DNA from: Clostridia bacterium
GTDB taxonomy: Bacteria; Bacillota_E; SLMV01; PUMD01
Assembly (NCBI GenBank): GCA_003563755.1
Contig: PWUB01000129.1
Span: forward strand, 1-8,080
Length of the DNA stretch: 8,080 nucleotides
Direction: 5' to 3'
The notes under the pieces are model-generated. The model was not told the DNA's origin. It saw only the letters and a program-made list of their open reading frames with translations, and made no database searches. A program made the position numbers and the translations under genes. Shown one piece after another: positions 1 to 6,488 of this stretch. Every line of letters begins with the position of its first letter. The stretch's first letter is position 1.

Positions 1-1
1 C

Positions 2-232
2 GTGGTGGCCCCCTACTGTGTGCGCGGTGGACCCGGGGCCGTCGTCTCGATGCCCCTGACCTGGGGCGAGCTCTTCGGAGGAATCAGGTGGGAGCCGGTA
101 CCCTCCTTTTCCATGTCCCGGGCGGCGGGCAGGTTCCTGGACAGGGGTGATGCGTGGAGCGGGATGTTCGATGAGCGGGGGAGGATCGGGGATCTTTTGC
201 AGAAGCTGCGGGAACGCTTCGGGGGGAGGTGA
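2..232 (+). CDS. ligD: LigD-type DNA polymerase/primase domain, C-terminal end (5' partial)
   Basis: Only the last 76 codons are present; the reading frame is open to the left edge, so the true start lies outside the window and the GTG at base 2 is an internal valine. The fragment opens with VVAPYCVRGGPGAVVSMPL, matching the conserved VAPYSVR...G..VS.PL block near the end of the LigD polymerase (archaeo-eukaryotic primase-like) domain. A GDAW segment then matches the usual closing GDPW. In NHEJ this domain fills gaps at Ku-bound ends before ligation. Because the protein ends with the polymerase domain, it is either a stand-alone LigD-Pol or a ligase-Pol fusion, not the Mycobacterium order in which Pol comes first. 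The catalytic aspartates are upstream and cannot be checked. The immediate ku neighbour supports the call. Confidence 0.85.
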   Translation: MVAPYCVRGGPGAVVSMPLTWGELFGGIRWEPVPSFSMSRAAGRFLDRGDAWSGMFDERGRIGDLLQKLRERFGGR

Positions 233-234
233 TG
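221..234 (+). promoter_or_regulatory. Ku ribosome binding site overlapping the ligD stop codon
   Basis: GGAGGTGAT at 225-233 is a near-perfect anti-16S match that contains the upstream TGA stop (230-232). It lies 9 bases before the GTG at 239 and 12 before the GTG at 242. This favours 239 as the Ku start and suggests translational coupling of the two NHEJ genes. Confidence 0.7.
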
Positions 235-238
235 ATCT

Positions 239-1033
239 GTGGTGCGGAGTGTCTGGAGAGGTACGGTGAGTTTCGGCCTGGTTAGCATACCGGTGCGGCT
301 GTACCCGGCCACCAGGCGTGAGGACGTGAAGTTCAACATGCTGCACCGTGAGTGCGGGAGCAGAATCCGGTACCGGAAGTACTGTCCGCGGTGCGATGAA
401 ACCGTATCTAACGAGGAGACGGTCCGCGGTTACGAGTACGAGAAGGACCGTTACGTCATGGTGGAGGACGAGGAGCTCGGCCTCATCGCCGGGGAACAGA
501 ATCATCAGATCGAGCTCGTCAGCTTCGTGCATCTTGCAGAGATTGATCCGGTTCACTACGACCGCACGTACCACGTGGTGCCTGAACGGCAGGGCTTCAA
601 ACCCTACGCCCTGCTGACCCAGGCCATGGATGAGGCGGACAGGGTCGGGGTGGGAAGGTTCAGCCTGCGGGCCAAGCCCAGGCTGGTGGCGCTCCGGGTG
701 CGGGCTACGATGCTGCTTCTGGAGACCATGTACTACCATGACGAGGTCATGTCCGGGGTCGAGGATGCTGGATACGAGCCGGGAAAGATCGACGTGCATC
801 CCCGGGAGAGGCAGATGGCTGTCCAGCTCATCCACAACCTCTCGGAGGACTTTCTGCCCGAGGAGTACCCGAACACTTACCGGGAGGATGTCCTGGCCTT
901 CATCGACGAGAAGATAGAGGGGCGCGAGGTTCACATCTCACCCCCGGAGCGCGAGGACGAGGTGGCTGATCTGATGGAGGCGCTGGAGCGGAGTCTCGAG
1001 GTCTCCCGGCGGGCTGGTGGCGCTTCTCAGTGA
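239..1033 (+). CDS. ku: Non-homologous end-joining protein Ku
   Basis: A 264-residue protein, a normal length for bacterial Ku, which forms a homodimeric ring on double-strand ends and recruits LigD. The N-terminus (residues 5-22) has the family signature: W-R-G-T-V-S-F-G-L-V-S-I-P-V-R-L-Y. Further family blocks are GYEYEKDRYV (64-73), a DPVHYDRTYHVVP segment (103-115), KPYALL (121-126) and the core RAKPRLVALR (144-153). An H36-x2-C39 ... C49-x2-C52 pattern could bind zinc, as in a zinc-ribbon-bearing subset of Ku proteins. The C-terminus ends in a helix (DLMEALERSLE, about 244-254) with no long basic tail. GTG 239 was chosen for Shine-Dalgarno spacing; GTG 242 is the alternative and removes only one residue. 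The ligD stop is 6 bases upstream, so the genes are probably co-transcribed. Confidence 0.96.
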   Translation: MVRSVWRGTVSFGLVSIPVRLYPATRREDVKFNMLHRECGSRIRYRKYCPRCDETVSNEETVRGYEYEKDRYVMVEDEELGLIAGEQNHQIELVSFVHLAEIDPVHYDRTYHVVPERQGFKPYALLTQAMDEADRVGVGRFSLRAKPRLVALRVRATMLLLETMYYHDEVMSGVEDAGYEPGKIDVHPRERQMAVQLIHNLSEDFLPEEYPNTYREDVLAFIDEKIEGREVHISPPEREDEVADLMEALERSLEVSRRAGGASQ

Positions 1034-1190
1034 TGTGGATGCAGGCAGTTTTTGCCGACAACTGAGGAGGTGGAAGGATTCCCAGCGCACGTAAAGAAGG
1101 GACTCTCAGGAAACGGTGGACAACGTACCTCTACTCTGCATGCGGCCCTGGGATTAACGTATCCGGGGTTTGATCACCTGTGAGGGTGGG

Positions 1191-1344
1191 GCCGCCGTTC
1201 GGGCGGCGGCAGGGATGCCGGCGCGAAAGAGGGGTTCTGCCGATCAGAAAGCCTCAGTCCGTTGTGCAATCCGAATCCGGCGGGTGTTCATCTTCGCCCG
1301 CTGCGAGTAAGAGTTGTGGGACGGGGAATTCACGGCGAGTTCCC
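1191..1344 (+). promoter_or_regulatory. Cluster of five stem-loops, possible structured 5' leader
   Basis: Five local hairpins can be drawn one after another. (1) GCCGCC 1191-1196 pairs with GGCGGC 1202-1207. (2) CGGCA 1207-1211 pairs with TGCCG 1216-1220 around a GGGA loop of the GNRA type. (3) TTCTG 1235-1239 pairs with CAGAA 1245-1249, with an outer GAGG/CCTC stem (1229-1232 with 1252-1255) across a GG/AG internal loop. (4) 1278-1286 pairs with 1295-1303, nine pairs including G-T wobbles. (5) GGGAA 1324-1328 pairs with TTCCC 1340-1344. The first two share base 1207, so they compete slightly. None is followed by a T-run. The location, about 100 bases before a probable operon, fits an RNA regulatory leader, but GC-rich DNA forms chance hairpins and no known riboswitch class could be matched. 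Confidence 0.3.
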
Positions 1345-1423
1345 GAAGGGCGGCAGGAGGGGTGTGAGAACTGTCGAATGATTGTATCTTATGAGTGCAC
1401 CCGGGTCCAGGCTCGTGTGTGCA

Positions 1424-1435
1424 GAGGAGGGAGGT
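1424..1435 (+). promoter_or_regulatory. Ribosome binding site of the UroD-like gene
   Basis: AGGAGGGAGGT, 7 bases before the ATG at 1443. It fixes that start in a stretch where the longer overlapping frame from 1180 might otherwise be chosen. Confidence 0.7.
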
Positions 1436-1442
1436 CTGATCA

Positions 1443-2474
1443 ATGCACTTACGATTTGACGTTGCTGGCTGGGGTGGTACAGGTCCCCACTGGGACAGAC
1501 TGAGGGCGGTGCTCCGCCACGAGCGCCCGGATAGGCTTCCGATAACCGTGTGGAGGCACTTTCCGGATTTCGAGGACTCGGCGGAGTCACTGGCCCGGGT
1601 TCACGTGGCGTTTCAGATGCGCTTCGGGTTCGACCTGGTGGTGTTCACTCCGCCTCACGCCTACACAGCCAGGCCGTGGGGTTACAGACCGGGTGCTCAG
1701 ATGGACGAATACGGACGGCCCGTGGATGCCTTCAGACCCTTCGCGCGATCCGGTCGCTGGCCGGATCTTTCCATCGCGGGTGCGGTGGATGGTGCCCTGG
1801 GAGAGACCCTGGATGCTATCCGGCTGACCGCGAGGAACCTGCCCGATGATGCTCCCCTGATTATGACCGTGTACGGACCTCTGACGACAGCGTACTTCCT
1901 GCGGGGCGATGCCCTCGCGGACGACCTGGGGATGGGTTTAGGGTTGGACAGCGGCCTGGCGGAGGCGGTTGAAAGCATCAGCGTCTCACTGGGTGAGTTC
2001 TGTCGGTGCGCACTTCAGATCGCCGATGGACTGTATTTAATTTCCTATTTTGCTGGTACTGATATTGCCAGTGATCCTCAGCAGGCGAGGGAACTCATGG
2101 ATATCGATCTGGCCCTTCTGAAGCCCTTCTACGCCGAAGAGAAACTGCTGATGCTTCACATGCACGGCAACGACATTCTCTTTGACGAGGCTCTGGATCA
2201 TCCGGTGGACGTACTCCACTGGCACGATCGCTGGGTCAAACCCAGCCTGCGGGACGCCCGGATCAAGAGCGAGGCTGTCCTGATGGGCGGCATCAATGAA
2301 GCGGACACCATTCACCGGGAGACGGCAGCCGCCGTCAGCCTGCAGGTTGAGGATGCGATCAGCCAGGTCGAGGGACGGGGCCTGATCGTGGCTCCCGGCG
2401 GTCCAATCAAGGTGAGTACGCCGGTGAGCAACCTCAGGGCGGCGGCGGCGGCGGTGGGCGACGTCCCAGTCTGA
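1443..2474 (+). CDS. Uroporphyrinogen decarboxylase-fold protein (MtaA/CmuA-like superfamily), divergent metal site
   Basis: A 343-residue protein of the UroD superfamily, which includes heme-pathway decarboxylases and zinc-dependent corrinoid or CoM methyltransferases. Visible marks are the N-terminal H-E-R-P-D-R-L-P-I-T-V-W motif (26-37), MTVYGPLTTA (141-150), LMLHMHGND (236-244), VLHWHDR (257-263), a MGGIN segment (281-285) and the closing APGG...STPVSNLRA (317-333), the family's usual P-x-x-N-I/L-x-A ending. It lacks the HemE N-terminal RQAGRYLPEY motif, so it is not a normal heme enzyme. In MtaA/MtbA the zinc ligands are His-x-Cys plus a Cys near the C-terminus; here the positions read H239-x-H241 and Gly319/Gly320. 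No corrinoid protein is adjacent. It is the first gene of the cluster, 68 bases before the ThDP enzyme. The reaction is unknown; the family assignment is firm. Confidence 0.85.
   Translation: MHLRFDVAGWGGTGPHWDRLRAVLRHERPDRLPITVWRHFPDFEDSAESLARVHVAFQMRFGFDLVVFTPPHAYTARPWGYRPGAQMDEYGRPVDAFRPFARSGRWPDLSIAGAVDGALGETLDAIRLTARNLPDDAPLIMTVYGPLTTAYFLRGDALADDLGMGLGLDSGLAEAVESISVSLGEFCRCALQIADGLYLISYFAGTDIASDPQQARELMDIDLALLKPFYAEEKLLMLHMHGNDILFDEALDHPVDVLHWHDRWVKPSLRDARIKSEAVLMGGINEADTIHRETAAAVSLQVEDAISQVEGRGLIVAPGGPIKVSTPVSNLRAAAAAVGDVPV
2439..2453 (+). repeat. (GCG)5 trinucleotide run
   Basis: Five perfect GCG codons encode Ala333-Ala337 in the last helix of the UroD-like protein. Slippage here would change length by whole residues near the C-terminus, so it would probably be tolerated. 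It may be only a by-product of high GC3 in an alanine-rich helix. Confidence 0.7.
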
Positions 2475-2542
2475 GGTCGCGGGCGAGGGCGGCCGGTCCG
2501 GTATGAAGCTATACAAGTCGCACAAGGAGGTTCAATCAGATC

Positions 2543-4138
2543 ATGCGGATGACCGGAGGAAGGGCAGTAGTGGAGGCACTCGTACGTTCGGGAGTCGACA
2601 CGGTGTTCGGCATTCCCGGCGTTCACACCCTGGAAATCTACGACGGTTTCTTCGATCACCCAGACAGCATCAGGCACATAGTCACCCGTCACGAGGGCGG
2701 TGCCGGGTTCATGGCCGACGGCTACGCCCGGGCCACGGGCAGGGTGGGCGTCTGCCTGGTAATAACCGGACCGGGAGTCACCAACGCCGTCACCGCGCTG
2801 GGAGAGGCCTTCTCCGATTCCTCTCCCGTGCTGATGATATCCAGCCAGAACCAGACCGAGCACATGGACCGTGATGTCGGGGCACTGCACCAGTTGAAGG
2901 ACCAGCTGGCGCTCACATCGGGCTGTACGGCGTGGAATCAGCGCGTGACGGATCCGGCGGACGTTCCCGCTGCCGTCTCTGGGGCCGTGGGGTATCTTCA
3001 GACCCATCGTCCCCGCCCCGTGCACATCGAGATTCCGACGGATGTCCTCGAAGCCGAGGCGGACATGGTCTTCGAGGGAGGCAGCCGAGCGGAGGTCTTC
3101 CGGCCGTCGTCAAGCCAGGTCGACCAGGCTGTTCAGATCCTGCTGGGAGCAGAGAGGCCCCTGCTCTGGCTCGGTGGTGGAGCCGCCGCTGCATCCGAGG
3201 CCCTTACCGGGCTGGCGGAGATGCTGGGTGCCGCCGTGGTCTGCACCGGGGCGGGTAAGGGCGTCGTCCGCGATGACCACCCCCTCAGCCTGGGGAGCAA
3301 CCTCCGTTCCGATGAGATAAGGGAGTTCGTGGGCACGATGGATGCGGCCCTGGTGATCGGCAGCGAGCTCGGGGTCGTTGACACCGGCGGAGGCCAGGTG
3401 TCCCTACCCGAGGCCACCATCCGGGTGGACGTGGATGCCCCGGGCGGGGACCGCCTGTACAGGCCGCCTCTCGAGATCCGCAGCGATGCACGATTGTTCG
3501 CAGAGGAGCTGCTGAGACGCCTCGGTCCCGCGACCGTGGAGAGGGACACCGATGCCGCGTTCCGCTCCGAAATCGGGGAGGTCAGGGATGCCCTGGCCGA
3601 TCACTCCTCGGATGCGGGAGAGGTGAGGGCCATCGTGGATGTGCTGCGCCAGTCCCTGCTTCCCGAGGACATCGTGGTCTGTGATATGACCATGCTCTGC
3701 TACCGGGCTACCTCCCTGTATCCGGCCCTTAAGCCGGGTACCTTCCTGTTCCCCCGTGGATTCGGAACCCTGGGATGGTCCATGCCCGCTGCCATCGGTG
3801 CCAAGCTGGGGGAGCCCGACCGCAACGTGGTTTCCCTCTGCGGTGACGGCGGTCTTCTGTTCACGGTGCAGGAGCTGGCCACGGCCGTTAAGTACGAACT
3901 GCCCCTTCCGATCCTGCTCATGAACAACGAATCGTACGGAGTCGTGCAGCGCAGCCAGGAGCGTCGATACGGAAGGGCCCTGGGAACCGACATATGTAAC
4001 CCCGATTTCATGTTGATGGCGGAGTCCTTCGGGGCTATAGGACGGCGGCTGGCCGACGCAGCTGAGCTGCCCGAGGCCCTGAGCGAGGCCTTTTCCGCCA
4101 CGAGACCCACGATCATAGAGTTCAGGGTCGACTTCTGA
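2543..4138 (+). CDS. Thiamine-diphosphate-dependent enzyme, AruI-like 2-oxo acid decarboxylase
   Basis: A 531-residue protein with the three-domain ThDP architecture of the acetolactate synthase/benzoylformate decarboxylase group. The PYR domain has VFGIPGVHTLEIY (21-33), the catalytic Glu51 in RHEGGAGFMADGYAR (49-63) and TGPGVTN (75-81). The middle domain spans about 190-330. The PP domain has GDGG (434-437) with Asn461-Asn462, the GDG-x(n)-NN magnesium-diphosphate motif. The IPGVHTLE segment, HEGGAGFMADGYAR and the G-A-L-H-Q-L-K-D-Q block (113-121) resemble AruI, the 5-guanidino-2-oxopentanoate decarboxylase, more than IlvB, and no ilvN or other branched-chain gene is nearby. ATG 2543 is preceded by AAGGAGG (2524-2530). 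The aminotransferase starts 24 bases downstream, so a transaminase-decarboxylase pair is likely. ThDP chemistry is firm; the substrate is inferred. Confidence 0.9.
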   Translation: MRMTGGRAVVEALVRSGVDTVFGIPGVHTLEIYDGFFDHPDSIRHIVTRHEGGAGFMADGYARATGRVGVCLVITGPGVTNAVTALGEAFSDSSPVLMISSQNQTEHMDRDVGALHQLKDQLALTSGCTAWNQRVTDPADVPAAVSGAVGYLQTHRPRPVHIEIPTDVLEAEADMVFEGGSRAEVFRPSSSQVDQAVQILLGAERPLLWLGGGAAAASEALTGLAEMLGAAVVCTGAGKGVVRDDHPLSLGSNLRSDEIREFVGTMDAALVIGSELGVVDTGGGQVSLPEATIRVDVDAPGGDRLYRPPLEIRSDARLFAEELLRRLGPATVERDTDAAFRSEIGEVRDALADHSSDAGEVRAIVDVLRQSLLPEDIVVCDMTMLCYRATSLYPALKPGTFLFPRGFGTLGWSMPAAIGAKLGEPDRNVVSLCGDGGLLFTVQELATAVKYELPLPILLMNNESYGVVQRSQERRYGRALGTDICNPDFMLMAESFGAIGRRLADAAELPEALSEAFSATRPTIIEFRVDF

Positions 4139-4162
4139 TTCGTGATGGAGGGATGATTCGCC

Positions 4163-5365
4163 GTGCAGAAGGACCGTTATCACCATCTCTTGTCGTACCG
4201 GGTGCAGAAGAACTGGAGGCCGGAGCGTTCCGGTGGCAGACGGCGGGTGAGGAATCCCGATGCAGTTCCTCTCAACTACGGTTACCCCTATGCAGATTCT
4301 TACGAGCTCGATGCCCTGGTGCAAGCCTGTGCCGAGGCCATGGAGGAGGACGGGCCGGAGGCCCTGAGATACGGCGGGGGACCCCTGGCCGGGCAGCTGG
4401 ACGGCATGATTCTCGAGAGGTGCCGTCAGCGCGGCATGGACATCGAGGAAGATGGACTCATGGTCACCCACGGATCGGCCCAGGGGATCACCCTGGTCTG
4501 TGATACGTTCCTCGATGTGGATGATCACGTCATAGTGGAGGCCCCGACGTACATGGTCGCCCTGCGGGTGTTCGGCAATTACTGCGCCCAGGTGCATCCG
4601 GTGGACATGGACGGTGACGGTGTCATCATCGAGGAACTGGAGTCGGTCTTATCCGACCTCACAAGCAGGGGAGAGGGCGTCAAGTTCTTCTACACCATCC
4701 CCAATTTCCACAATCCCGCCGGGGCGACGATGAGCGAGGATCGCCGGCGAAGGCTGTTGGAACTGGCCGCCGAATACGATTTCATGTTGATAGAGGACGA
4801 CGCCTACGGGGAGCTGCGCTACGAGGGTGAGGACCTGCCCCTGCTAAGTGCCCTGGACGAGGGCGATAGGGTGGTTCACCTGGGTTCGATGTCAAAGATC
4901 CTGGCTCCCGGTTTCCGCCTGGGATGGATCGTCGGCCCGGCGCCCCTGGTTGGGCACATGGGGAGCATCAAGGCCGACGGGGGAACCAACCCCTTCGTGA
5001 GGTCCATGATCGCGGCATACTGGAGGAACCTCGATGTGCAGGAGCACCTGGACCGGGTGCGGGCAGGGTACCGGATGAGGAGGGATGCCGCCTTTTCTGC
5101 CCTCGAGGAGCACATGCCCGAGGGATCTTCCTGGAGCAGGCCGGAGGGAGGATACTTCCTGTGGCTGACGGTCCCTGAGCCCCTGGATGTCGGCGAGCTG
5201 CTCGAAGAGATCGCCGATGAGGGGGCCATGCCCCTGCCGGGCACCATGTTCTTCCCGGACGGGCGCGGCACCCGGAACCTCCGGGTCTCCTTCAGCTACC
5301 CCGATCCCGGGGACCTGGAATCGGGAATAGCTGCCCTGGGCCGTGTACTGAAGAGACACCTCTAG
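4163..5365 (+). CDS. PLP-dependent aminotransferase, class I/II fold type I (LysN/MocR-type domain)
   Basis: A 400-residue cytosolic enzyme that moves an amino group between an amino acid and a 2-oxo acid. The PLP lysine is K245 in SMSKILAPGFRLGW (242-255). Other cofactor and substrate residues are N184 in PNFHNPAG (180-187), D212 and Y215 in EDDAYGELRYEG (211-222), and R374 in LRVSFSY (373-379), which should bind the substrate carboxylate. LRYGGGPLAGQLDGMI (68-83) and THGSAQGI (102-109) match the LysN/2-aminoadipate and MocR-type aminotransferases. There is no GntR DNA-binding domain, only a short Arg-rich N-terminus, so this is an enzyme, not a regulator. The GTG start lies 10 bases after GGAGGG (4147-4152). 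Next to the AruI-like gene it would supply the 2-oxo acid, as AruH does, but it need not be an AruH orthologue. Confidence 0.92.
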   Translation: MQKDRYHHLLSYRVQKNWRPERSGGRRRVRNPDAVPLNYGYPYADSYELDALVQACAEAMEEDGPEALRYGGGPLAGQLDGMILERCRQRGMDIEEDGLMVTHGSAQGITLVCDTFLDVDDHVIVEAPTYMVALRVFGNYCAQVHPVDMDGDGVIIEELESVLSDLTSRGEGVKFFYTIPNFHNPAGATMSEDRRRRLLELAAEYDFMLIEDDAYGELRYEGEDLPLLSALDEGDRVVHLGSMSKILAPGFRLGWIVGPAPLVGHMGSIKADGGTNPFVRSMIAAYWRNLDVQEHLDRVRAGYRMRRDAAFSALEEHMPEGSSWSRPEGGYFLWLTVPEPLDVGELLEEIADEGAMPLPGTMFFPDGRGTRNLRVSFSYPDPGDLESGIAALGRVLKRHL

Positions 5366-5391
5366 ATGACGCCTGCGAAAGAGGGGCCGCC

Positions 5392-6330
5392 ATGACCGAC
5401 ATCAAGAGCGTCGGCGAACGCTGGTTCGCCCAGGAGACGAGCTTCGAGGAGGATCTTCCCCACTACTGGGGGGACTGGGGGGTGGATTCCGAGGTCGGCA
5501 GGCTCCGTTCGGTCCTGCTTCGTCGCCCGGGGCGCGAGGTGGACGAACTCGCAGACCCCGGCGACGCCCGCTGGCTGGAGCTCATGGACGCGGATTTGGC
5601 CCGCTGCCAGCACGATGGGCTGGCCGCTCTCTTTCGTTCCCATGGTGTCCGGGTGCACTACGTGCAGGAGATGGCCGCGGACAGGCCGAACGGCCTGTTC
5701 GTGCGCGACCTGGTGGCCATGACTCCCGAGGGTGCCATACTCGGGCGCCCCGCCATCGCCGCGCGCCGCGGCGAGGAGAAGTACGTGGCCAGGACCCTTG
5801 CCGCCCTGGACGTGCCCATCATCCGCACAATCAGCGGAAGGGGGACCTTCGAGGGAGCCGATCTCATGTGGGTCGACCGCAGGACGGTGATCCTTGGAGT
5901 CGGCAACCGGACCAACCGCGAGGGAGCGCGGCAGGTGGAGGAGGTTCTGAGACGCATAGGGGTGGAGGACTTTCTTTATTACCAGATTCCCTATGGACAC
6001 GCCCACATCGACGGCCTGTTCAACATCGCCGATGAGGATGCATGCGTCTTCTTCCCGTGGCAGACCCCCTTCGAGGTGGCGGACTCCTTGAGGCGGAGGG
6101 GCTACCGGATGATAGAGATCGACACCCCCGAAGAGGCGAAGCTCACGATGGCCAGCAATTTCGTAGCCCTCGAGCCCGGCAGGGTGATCATGCCCACGGG
6201 CAGCCCCCGCACCCGGGAGAGGATGCAGGAGGAGGGGCTGGAGGTTATCACCCTCGATGTGACCGAGCTGCAGAAGGGGTGGGGCGGTATTCACTGCATG
6301 ACGGCCTTTCTCAAGCGTGACAGTCTTTGA
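5392..6330 (+). CDS. Amidinotransferase / dimethylarginine dimethylaminohydrolase-like guanidino hydrolase
   Basis: A 312-residue protein of the pentein (guanidino-modifying) superfamily that includes arginine deiminase, DDAH, agmatine deiminase and amidinotransferases. The nucleophile should be Cys302 in GGIHCMT (298-304). The active-site His205 lies in GHAHIDGLFNIAD (202-214), paralleling the HxD motif of arginine deiminase. The acidic substrate-binding positions are FVRD (103-106) and FEGAD (153-157), and GVGNRTN (169-175) is a further family block. All catalytic positions are therefore intact. These enzymes form a Cys-amidino intermediate and release ammonia or an amine, or pass the amidino group to an acceptor. 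GGIHC resembles the agmatine deiminase/arginine dihydrolase type more than human DDAH. The ATG follows GAGGGG (5381-5386), 26 bases after the aminotransferase stop. Superfamily is firm; substrate is unknown. Confidence 0.9.
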   Translation: MTDIKSVGERWFAQETSFEEDLPHYWGDWGVDSEVGRLRSVLLRRPGREVDELADPGDARWLELMDADLARCQHDGLAALFRSHGVRVHYVQEMAADRPNGLFVRDLVAMTPEGAILGRPAIAARRGEEKYVARTLAALDVPIIRTISGRGTFEGADLMWVDRRTVILGVGNRTNREGARQVEEVLRRIGVEDFLYYQIPYGHAHIDGLFNIADEDACVFFPWQTPFEVADSLRRRGYRMIEIDTPEEAKLTMASNFVALEPGRVIMPTGSPRTRERMQEEGLEVITLDVTELQKGWGGIHCMTAFLKRDSL

Positions 6331-6340
6331 GCTGGGATCG

Positions 6341-6366
6341 CGCGGGGCGGCAGTTGCCGCGCCGCG
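6341..6366 (+). terminator. GC-rich hairpin after the four-gene cluster
   Basis: An inner stem GCGGC (6347-6351) / GCCGC (6356-6360) with loop AGTT continues through one G-G mismatch into CGCGG (6341-6345) / CCGCG (6362-6366), ten pairs in all. It starts 11 bases after the amidinotransferase stop. No T-run follows, so it is not a classical intrinsic terminator; it could end transcription weakly or protect the mRNA 3' end. Confidence 0.35.
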
Positions 6367-6470
6367 GGAACAAACGACCATCCCGTGCGTCCGGCATACC
6401 GGGGCGATTCACATAATTGATCCCCTCGCGGGAAATATAGCCATGAGAGTACGTCGACAACCGAGTGTTT

Positions 6471-6479
6471 GGGGGGAGG
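6471..6479 (+). promoter_or_regulatory. Ribosome binding site fixing the carboxypeptidase start
   Basis: GGGGGGAGG lies inside the longest version of this reading frame (GTG 6465), which argues against that start. It is 9 bases before GTG 6489 and only 3 before TTG 6483, so 6489 is preferred; it also gives a normal signal peptide. Confidence 0.6.
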
Positions 6480-6488
6480 CTTTTGTTC

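Larger units (their letters stand above)
1034..1442 (+). other. 409-base intergenic region without a convincing gene
   Basis: This is the only long non-coding gap in the window. No open frame here resembles a protein; the longest, from GTG 1180, is compositionally unlike its neighbours and overlaps the next gene. The left part (1034-1180) contains an unexplained Shine-Dalgarno-like AGGAGGT (1065-1071) and a small inverted repeat GGCA/TGCC (1044-1056) after ku that lacks a following T-run. The middle (1191-1344) is a series of stem-loops, listed separately. The right part has a weak -10-like TATCTT (1385-1390) without a recognisable -35, then the strong ribosome binding site of the next gene (1424-1435). 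No tRNA, rRNA, CRISPR array or recognisable riboswitch consensus was found by eye. Confidence 0.6.

Noticed and set aside
1034..1183. Frame open downstream of the Ku stop, as if Ku were truncated by a TGA
   Set aside because: Ku is already full length and ends with its usual helix; the downstream translation does not resemble a Ku tail.
1317..1360. Guanidine-I (ykkC) riboswitch, suggested by an ACGGCG stretch and the operon's likely substrate
   Set aside because: The conserved GTCCGAGAG and AAAAGCCCGGGAG-type segments are not present; the partial match is short enough to be chance.
1180..1503. 107-codon + strand frame in the ku-operon gap
   Set aside because: No family resemblance, Cys/Arg/Gly-rich noise composition, no ribosome binding site, and it overlaps the well-supported start at 1443.
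1443..2474. Calling the first operon gene hemE
   Set aside because: The HemE N-terminal RQAGRYLPEY motif is absent and no heme genes are nearby.
3404..4597. 397-codon - strand frame
   Set aside because: It spans the junction of two well-supported + strand genes and has no recognisable motifs; an antisense shadow of GC-rich coding sequence.
6391..6441. Promoter before the carboxypeptidase (CATAAT 6412-6417, TATAGC 6436-6441)
   Set aside because: -10-like words exist but none has a matching -35 at proper spacing, so no site could be fixed.
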